Source: SZUA-254 sp035292425 (lineage in GTDB: Bacteria; Bacteroidota; Ignavibacteria; UBA10030; SZUA-254). From it: a stretch of 12,336 nucleotides of DNA. Numbering within the stretch: position 1 is the stretch's first letter; every line of letters starts with the position of its first letter. The stretch is from the NCBI GenBank assembly GCA_035292425.1, contig DATDQD010000048.1:1-12336 (forward strand), written 5' to 3'. Positions 7,406 through 12,336 of this stretch are shown one piece after another. The notes below the pieces were generated by a model. That model worked only from the letters and a program-made list of their open reading frames with translations. It did not search any database and was not told where the DNA came from. The position numbers were made by a program, and so were the translations under genes.

Positions 7406-7485
7406 CGTGGGGTGGAAAATAAGGAAAATCGGCGGGTAATCAAAGGATGGATGGCGAGCGCCGGCTGTTTACGGTATCGCGATCC

Positions 7486-8637
7486 TCATCGAAGTGCTGC
7501 GGAATAGGCTTTCCTGAATGATTCGTTGATGATCTCGCCGTTCCTGGTGATACAGCAGCCCTTCGGGATGTCGTCGGTGAAATCGGGCCCCTCACTCCCC
7601 TTCTTGTACAGGTACTGGAAAAGGTTCAAGACGTTTTTTGCGTACATCTGGCTGGAGTCGATCGGGATCATCGCGGGCACGTTCACCGCCCCGACGATGG
7701 TGACGCCATGTTTTTCTACCTCTTTCCCCGCGACCGTCAGTTCACAGTTCCCTCCCTGGTCGGCCGCGAGATCGATGATCACCGAGTCCGGCCTGAGCAT
7801 TTTCACCATCGCCTCGGTGATCAGGATCGGGGCGCGCTTTCCGAACACCTGCGCCGTCGTGATCACCACGTCGGCCTTCGGAAGCCTTGCGCCGATCGCC
7901 TCCATCTCCTTTTTGATGAACTCGGGGGAGAGTTCCCTGGCATAGCCCCCCGAGGTTTCCGCGTCCTCGGGCACTTCCATTTCGATGAATGTCGCGCCGA
8001 GGCTCTTCACCTGCTCCTTCACCGCGGGGCGGGGATCGAACGCCTCGACCCTCGCGCCGAGCCGTTTCGCCGTGGCGATCGCCTGCAACCCGGCCACCCC
8101 GGCGCCCAGGACGAGCACCGTGGCGGGGGAGATCGTGCCGGCGGCCGTCATCATCATGGGGAAGATCTTGTGCATCCGGTCGGCCGCCATCAGGACCGAC
8201 TTGTACCCCGCGAGGGTCGCCATCGAGCTGAGGGCATCCATGCTCTGGGCGCGGGTGATCCTCGGGATGTATTCCATCGCGTAAGCGGTGATTTTCCGCT
8301 CGAGGAACCGTTTCACCGTTTCCTTCCCCCCGAAGGGAGACAGGAACCCGATATAGACGCCTTCCTTCCTGATGAGGCCGGCCTCGTCGACACCGTCCTG
8401 CTGCCGGGGCGCCTGGACCTTGATGATCACGTCCGCCCCGCCGTACAGTTGCTCTGCTCCGCGGACTATCCTGCCACCCGCCTGGCCGTAGTCGTCATCG
8501 GATATCGACGCGCCGGCGCCAGCCCCCGACTGGACCTGGACCTGGTGGCCGTCCCGTACGATCTGCTTGACCGTCGCCGGGGTCAGGGCCACCCGCGTCT
8601 CGCCCGGCGCGATCTCTTTCGGTACACCGATGTTCAA
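7486..8637 (-). CDS. pntAA: NAD(P) transhydrogenase subunit alpha part 1 (domain I, NAD(H)-binding)
   Basis: The soluble domain I of proton-translocating transhydrogenase, which binds NAD(H) and exchanges hydride with NADP(H) on domain III, driven by the proton gradient. At 383 aa it matches stand-alone PntAA of Rhodospirillum-type three-subunit enzymes. The RQD loop is intact: R126, Q131 and D134 in PRITRAQSMD. The Rossmann motif G-A-G-V-A-G lies at 178-183, followed by D201 in AFDPRP, as expected for NAD specificity. The mobile-loop sequence SGGYARE (229-235) is present. Alanine dehydrogenase is a relative, but the RQD loop favours PntAA. The start is TTG at 8637, chosen because a strong Shine-Dalgarno sits 6 nt upstream and no suitable ATG exists. 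PntAB and PntB, usually encoded directly downstream, are absent: glgP follows. The C-terminal residues look complete, so this is not a truncation. Confidence 0.93.
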   Translation of the reverse strand: MNIGVPKEIAPGETRVALTPATVKQIVRDGHQVQVQSGAGAGASISDDDYGQAGGRIVRGAEQLYGGADVIIKVQAPRQQDGVDEAGLIRKEGVYIGFLSPFGGKETVKRFLERKITAYAMEYIPRITRAQSMDALSSMATLAGYKSVLMAADRMHKIFPMMMTAAGTISPATVLVLGAGVAGLQAIATAKRLGARVEAFDPRPAVKEQVKSLGATFIEMEVPEDAETSGGYARELSPEFIKKEMEAIGARLPKADVVITTAQVFGKRAPILITEAMVKMLRPDSVIIDLAADQGGNCELTVAGKEVEKHGVTIVGAVNVPAMIPIDSSQMYAKNVLNLFQYLYKKGSEGPDFTDDIPKGCCITRNGEIINESFRKAYSAALR

Positions 8638-8643
8638 TGGAAT

Positions 8644-8649
8644 CTCCTC
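8644..8649 (-). promoter_or_regulatory. Shine-Dalgarno GAGGAG for pntAA (sets a TTG start)
   Basis: The minus strand reads GAGGAG at 8649-8644, six bases before TTG at 8637-8635. It is the clearest ribosome binding site in the window and lies in the 25-bp gap after the M49 gene. The nearby ATG at 8660 is in another frame and opens only a few codons before a stop. Confidence 0.8.
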
Positions 8650-8662
8650 GTAAAGGTCATCG

Positions 8663-10336
8663 TTACTCCCACCTGATGGAATATTTCGGAATGACGTCGA
8701 TCGCGATGTCGCTGACGGCCGCGAGGCTTTTCGACAGCGGGTCCGTCATGGTGATCCATTTTCCGAAAAACTCCTTCACTCTCGCCGGGTCCCCGTCCCC
8801 CTCGAGCATCACCAGTTCCCGGGCGAGTTTTTCGACGCCGCCCCGGAAATTGGGGAAATCGACGCTCCACCTCTTCGTCGACGCTTCGTAGAGAATGCCG
8901 CCGTTCGTGACGAGGTAGTTCAGTGAAATCGCCGCCGCCTTCCCGTGGGCCTCGCCCAGTCCGAACCGGACCGAGCGGAAGAGCGAGCCGAGGTAGGAGA
9001 CGAAGTATTCCTTCTCCCTTTTCCGATCGATGACCTTCTTGTCCATGAGGTAAATCAGCGAGTGGAGCCCGGCGATGTCCGCCTTGGCCTCTTCCAGGGC
9101 GTTATATTCCGGCCCGATCGCGTTGTTCACCGGCAGTCCCTTGTTGGGCCCCGTCTTCACGACGCGCGGACCGAGCGCGTGGCAGATCTCATGCATCAGG
9201 ACGAACTGGAAGAACCCCTCGTCGGAGAGGAACCGGAGCTGTTCGGGATGGATCAACCTGATGCTCACCGGCTTGATGATGGTGTTGAACCGGGCCTTGA
9301 ACATATTTTTCCAGAACGTCTTCTTCGACCCCTTCTTCTGATGGACCTCGGGGTCGTTCGGCAGGTTCGTGGCCACGGCCTGGTACCCCGCGGCGGACTC
9401 GCCCGCCCGCATGATATCGGTGACGATGACGAACTGGGCGGTGAGCCCCTCGATCCGGGACTTGTATTCCTTCCCCACCGGGAGGTTCTGTTCCATCTCG
9501 TTGAGGTACTTCCTGTAGAGGTCGAGCCGCCTGGACTCCTCCTGGTCGACGACTTCGATGTTGGCTTCGTACTTCGCCTTGACCCCCTTGATCCCGTCCG
9601 AGTAGACCTCGAAGGGCCCGAAGACGATGTCGAACCTGTTGCCTCCGAGCTCGATCCAGGCCGTGTCGGCGTCGAAATAGCGGTCTTCGAGGAGCGCTTT
9701 CGCTTTTAATCGAAGAAACCGCGAGAAGGATTCATTGTCGGAGATGGCGGCCGCCTCGCCCAGCAGCCGCGCCATGGGTTCGACCCACCGGGAATACTCC
9801 ACATTGTACGGAACGGCTTTGTACCCGCCACTGCCATCCTCCCTGATGACGCTATAGGGCGACATGGCCGCGGCCTGCTCCCCGGGGGACAGTTTCCCGT
9901 ACCACGCGTCGAACATCTCCGCAGTCATCCCCTGCGGGTAGATCTCCTGCCCGGGGGAATGGCGCTCCGTCCCGATGAACGTCGAATCGTGGCGCAGCAG
10001 ATCGAACGGCCCGGCGTTCCGGTTCAGGAGCGTGAGGAGCTTCGTCCTCAGTGAGTCCGCGGGCAGTGCGGCAAGACTGTCCCTCAGCCGCAGGCCGTGG
10101 ACGGAGGTCTGCATCCAGTAGGCCGTATCCAGGTACCGGGCGGCTTCAATGAGTTTCCGGAGTAGTTGCTTGTCCTTCTCCGCGAACGCCGAGGCGTCGA
10201 AGGACATTTCGTACGGCGCGTACTGGGCCAGGTACCGGTCGAGCGTGGCCCCGGGGGCGACCGGGGTCGGGACCTCGGTCGCGCATCCCAGGGTCAGGAC
10301 CAGGGTGATCAGAAAGTACGATGCGATGGTCCTCAT
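8663..10336 (-). CDS. Dipeptidyl-peptidase III-like zinc peptidase (M49), predicted lipoprotein
   Basis: A predicted zinc metallopeptidase of 557 aa that would remove dipeptides from peptide N-termini. The zinc site is H382-E-I-C-H386 followed by E415-E-A-K-A-D420. The second motif corresponds to the EExxA(E/D) motif of family M49, and its Glu is the third ligand. Classical M49 enzymes carry a six-residue HExxGH motif; this one has a five-residue HExxH, as in a smaller bacterial branch. The N-terminus is a lipoprotein signal: positively charged start, hydrophobic stretch (about 5-16) and lipobox L-T-L-G-C with Cys18 as the lipidation site. The mature protein is therefore expected on a membrane facing the periplasm or the surface, unlike the cytosolic eukaryotic enzymes. 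It sits 44 bp after the prolyl oligopeptidase gene and 25 bp before pntAA. No strong Shine-Dalgarno is visible. M49 membership is well supported; substrate is inference. Confidence 0.85.
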   Translation of the reverse strand: MRTIASYFLITLVLTLGCATEVPTPVAPGATLDRYLAQYAPYEMSFDASAFAEKDKQLLRKLIEAARYLDTAYWMQTSVHGLRLRDSLAALPADSLRTKLLTLLNRNAGPFDLLRHDSTFIGTERHSPGQEIYPQGMTAEMFDAWYGKLSPGEQAAAMSPYSVIREDGSGGYKAVPYNVEYSRWVEPMARLLGEAAAISDNESFSRFLRLKAKALLEDRYFDADTAWIELGGNRFDIVFGPFEVYSDGIKGVKAKYEANIEVVDQEESRRLDLYRKYLNEMEQNLPVGKEYKSRIEGLTAQFVIVTDIMRAGESAAGYQAVATNLPNDPEVHQKKGSKKTFWKNMFKARFNTIIKPVSIRLIHPEQLRFLSDEGFFQFVLMHEICHALGPRVVKTGPNKGLPVNNAIGPEYNALEEAKADIAGLHSLIYLMDKKVIDRKREKEYFVSYLGSLFRSVRFGLGEAHGKAAAISLNYLVTNGGILYEASTKRWSVDFPNFRGGVEKLARELVMLEGDGDPARVKEFFGKWITMTDPLSKSLAAVSDIAIDVIPKYSIRWE

Positions 10337-10380
10337 GGAAATCGGTATTCGTCTGATGTGATGATGTCCGGATCAGGATG

Positions 10381-12336
10381 TCAAGGGTACTTCGGCGTCA
10401 CGCCGAGGTTGTACAACATGAAAGCGTAGAGGTCCGCATTTTCTTCGATAACCTTCGATATGGGCTTCCCGCCCCCGTGCCCGGCTTTGGTCTCGATCCG
10501 GATGAGAACGGGATTGGGACCGTGATACGCGTCCTGCAACGTCGAAATATATTTAAAAGAATGGGCGGGTACCACCCTGTCATCGTGGTCCGCGGTGGTC
10601 ACGAGCATCGCCGGGTATGGGGCCCCTGCCCCGATATTATGAAGGGGCGAGTACGACAGAAGGTTTTTAAATTGCACGGAATCGTCGCTCGATCCGTAAT
10701 CGGCGACCCATGCCCACCCGATCGTGAACCTGTGGAACCTCAGCATGTCCATGACGCCGACCGCCGGAAGCGCGACCCTGAAGAGCTCGGGGCGCTGGTT
10801 CGCCACGGCGCCCACGAGCAGGCCGCCGTTCGAGCCGCCCTGGATGGCCAGCTTCGCCGGCGAAGTATATTTTTGGGCGATAAGGTATTCGGCCGCGGAG
10901 ATGAAATCGTCGAAGACGTTCTGCTTGTTGAGCTTCATCCCCGCCTCGTGCCATTTCTCGCCGTATTCCCCCCCGCCCCTGAGGTTCGCGAGGGCGTAGA
11001 CCCCGCCCTGCTCGATGAACGCCAGCCGGGTCACGCTGAACGATGGCATCATGCTCGCGTTGAAACCCCCGTACCCGTAGAGCAGAGTCGGGTTGGTGCC
11101 GTCGAGCGTAATGCCCCTCTTATGTATGACGAACATCGGGATCCTCGTCCCGTCCTTGCTGTTGTAGAAGACCTGCTTCGTGACGTATTCGTCGGGATTG
11201 AAATCGATGTCGGTCTTCCGGTAGAGCGAGTAGGTCCCCGCCGCAACATCGTAGCGGTAGATTGTCGAGGGGGAAGTGAACGATGTGACCGAGAAGAAGA
11301 GTTCTCGCTCGTCGTTCTTACCGCTGAACCCCCCTGCCGTGCCGGGGACCGGCAGGGCGATCTCTCTCTCGAGAGCGCCGTTGAAATCGTAAACGTAGAC
11401 TCGATGACTCACGTCCTTGATGTACGTCAGGAAGAGTTTCCCGCCGGCGCTGCTGACGCCCGAGAGCACTTCTTCCTTCTCGGGGATGATCGTCTTCCAG
11501 TCTGCTTCCGCGGGGTGGGCAGGATCGAAGAGGAGGAGTTTGCCGTTCGGCGCGTTCCGGTTCGTGAAGAGGATCAGCTTTTCGCCGACGTTTTCAACCG
11601 CGTAGATCCGGTCGTCCGTGGTGGTGATGATCGGCGTGAATGCGGCCGCGGGCGTCGTCAGATTTTTGTAGGAGAGGGCATTCCCCCGGGAGCTCCCTCT
11701 CGACGCCGAAAGGAGCGCAATGCTTTCGTCCTCCGTCACCGATACGCCGAAGAGAAATTCGGACTGCGAGGGATCCTCGTACACGAGCGCATCCTGGGCC
11801 TGCCGGGTGCCGGCGCGGTGGTAGTAGACCTTGTGGTATTCGTTTTTTTTCGAAAGCATCTTCGAGGTGTCGGCGGGTGCATCGTAGCGGCTGTAGAAGA
11901 AACCGTCGCCGTACCATGAAACGCCGGAGAACTTCACCCAGCGAAGGGTGTCGGACGTGGTTTTCGTCGCGACATCCATCAGGACGATGTCCACCCAGTC
12001 GGAGCCGCTTTTGGATATGCCGAAAGCGAGGCGCGATCCGTCCCTCGAAAATGAGAGGCTGCCGAGCGCAACGGTCCCGTCGGTCGAAAATGTATTGGGA
12101 TCGATGAAGACCTCCCCCTTCGAGTCGGGAGATGCCTGTTTATACAAAACGCTCTGGTTCTGGAGTCCGTCGTTTTTATAGTAGTAATAATATTTCCCCT
12201 CCCTGAAGGGTGAGCCGTATCTCGGGTAGTTCCAGATGGCCGTGAGCCTTTCCCTGATCTTCTGCCGGAAGGGGATCTTTTCGAGGTAGGAGAACGTCAC
12301 CACGTTCTGGGCTTTCACCCATTCCGCAACCGCCGC
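10381..12336 (-). CDS. Prolyl oligopeptidase family serine peptidase (S9A), N-terminus cut by window edge
   Basis: A serine peptidase that cleaves after proline in short peptides. The window holds 651 residues, including a beta-propeller (roughly the first 370 residues) and a C-terminal alpha/beta-hydrolase domain. The catalytic triad is complete: Ser in GGSNGGLL (codon 10833-10831), Asp in TADHDDRVVP (the Asp before Arg, codon 10581-10579) and His in KAGHGGGKP (codon 10479-10477). Other family hallmarks are YGYGGFNASM, LANLRGGGEYGEKWH and DYGSSDD. The frame stays open through the right edge, and the residues there (A-E-W-V-K-A-Q-N) match the internal W-V-x-x-Q-N region of the family. So the GTG at 12318 is not the start, and roughly 50-70 N-terminal residues are missing. 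Whether it has a signal peptide cannot be seen. It is followed after 44 bp by the M49 peptidase gene. Confidence 0.95.
   Translation of the reverse strand, partial: AAVAEWVKAQNVVTFSYLEKIPFRQKIRERLTAIWNYPRYGSPFREGKYYYYYKNDGLQNQSVLYKQASPDSKGEVFIDPNTFSTDGTVALGSLSFSRDGSRLAFGISKSGSDWVDIVLMDVATKTTSDTLRWVKFSGVSWYGDGFFYSRYDAPADTSKMLSKKNEYHKVYYHRAGTRQAQDALVYEDPSQSEFLFGVSVTEDESIALLSASRGSSRGNALSYKNLTTPAAAFTPIITTTDDRIYAVENVGEKLILFTNRNAPNGKLLLFDPAHPAEADWKTIIPEKEEVLSGVSSAGGKLFLTYIKDVSHRVYVYDFNGALEREIALPVPGTAGGFSGKNDERELFFSVTSFTSPSTIYRYDVAAGTYSLYRKTDIDFNPDEYVTKQVFYNSKDGTRIPMFVIHKRGITLDGTNPTLLYGYGGFNASMMPSFSVTRLAFIEQGGVYALANLRGGGEYGEKWHEAGMKLNKQNVFDDFISAAEYLIAQKYTSPAKLAIQGGSNGGLLVGAVANQRPELFRVALPAVGVMDMLRFHRFTIGWAWVADYGSSDDSVQFKNLLSYSPLHNIGAGAPYPAMLVTTADHDDRVVPAHSFKYISTLQDAYHGPNPVLIRIETKAGHGGGKPISKVIEENADLYAFMLYNLGVTPKYP

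Noticed and set aside
7416..7443. Possible sigma-70-like promoter for glgP on the minus strand (TTGATT at 7443-7438, 16-bp spacer, TATTTT at 7421-7416)
   Set aside because: Each hexamer matches consensus only partly, and the -10 lies about 10 bp from the ATG, leaving almost no leader. It may be chance in a locally AT-rich gap.
6335..7507. A 390-codon open frame on the plus strand, antisense to glgP
   Set aside because: No domain is recognisable and it lies opposite conserved phosphorylase motifs.
7708..8676. A 322-codon open frame on the plus strand, antisense to pntAA
   Set aside because: Shadow of the intact pntAA coding sequence; no family signature.
10378..11919. A 513-codon open frame on the plus strand, antisense to the prolyl oligopeptidase
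   Set aside because: It mirrors a well-supported gene, its composition is rich in Arg, Glu and Asp with no recognisable domain, and long antisense frames are common in GC-rich DNA.
12152..12200. AT-rich Tyr-run region in the oligopeptidase as a possible foreign insert
   Set aside because: Tyr-rich G-K-Y-Y-Y-Y sequence followed by K-N-D-G-L-Q-N is a normal part of this family's N-terminal region.
12316..12318. GTG as the start of the prolyl oligopeptidase
   Set aside because: The codon is the Val of an internal W-V-K-A-Q-N family motif and the frame continues to the window edge.

Overview
The window reads as bacterial chromosomal DNA of high GC content (about 60% by eye), densely coded, with no tRNA, rRNA, CRISPR array or insertion sequence that I can see. 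The gene families (a short alpha-glucan phosphorylase with an N-terminal DUF3417-type region, a lipoprotein M49 peptidase with a five-residue zinc motif, an S9A prolyl oligopeptidase, and a PolB2-like DNA polymerase) fit a member of the Bacteroidota/Ignavibacteriota/Calditrichota (FCB) neighbourhood. That placement is inference; no marker gene is present.

Layout. On the plus strand at the left edge there may be the tail of an upstream gene (to 199), then a divergent family-B DNA polymerase (about 177-2585). Everything else is on the minus strand and is transcribed from right to left: prolyl oligopeptidase (cut by the right edge, 12336-10381), M49 dipeptidyl-peptidase III-like lipoprotein (10336-8663), NAD(P) transhydrogenase alpha subunit part 1 (8637-7486), alpha-glucan phosphorylase (7405-5273), a GH13 alpha-amylase-like protein (about 5207-3288) and a SRAP/HMCES/YedK-type abasic-site protein (3276-2560). 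Gaps between the minus-strand genes are 11 to 80 bp, so one or two operons are likely. I found no convincing terminator anywhere, including the convergent 26-bp overlap between the polymerase and SRAP genes.

How the genes may work together. The two peptidases suggest uptake and breakdown of peptides. The phosphorylase and the GH13 protein form a glycogen/alpha-glucan pair. PntAA belongs to the proton-translocating NAD(H)/NADP(H) transhydrogenase, but its partner subunits are not here. The most interesting part is the left end. There a PolB2-like polymerase, with altered proofreading and polymerase motifs, meets tail-to-tail with a SRAP protein, the family that crosslinks to and shields abasic sites in single-stranded DNA. 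Together they could form a DNA damage tolerance pair. The GH13 gene also carries two local oddities: an in-frame 9-bp tandem repeat and a strongly AT-rich island.
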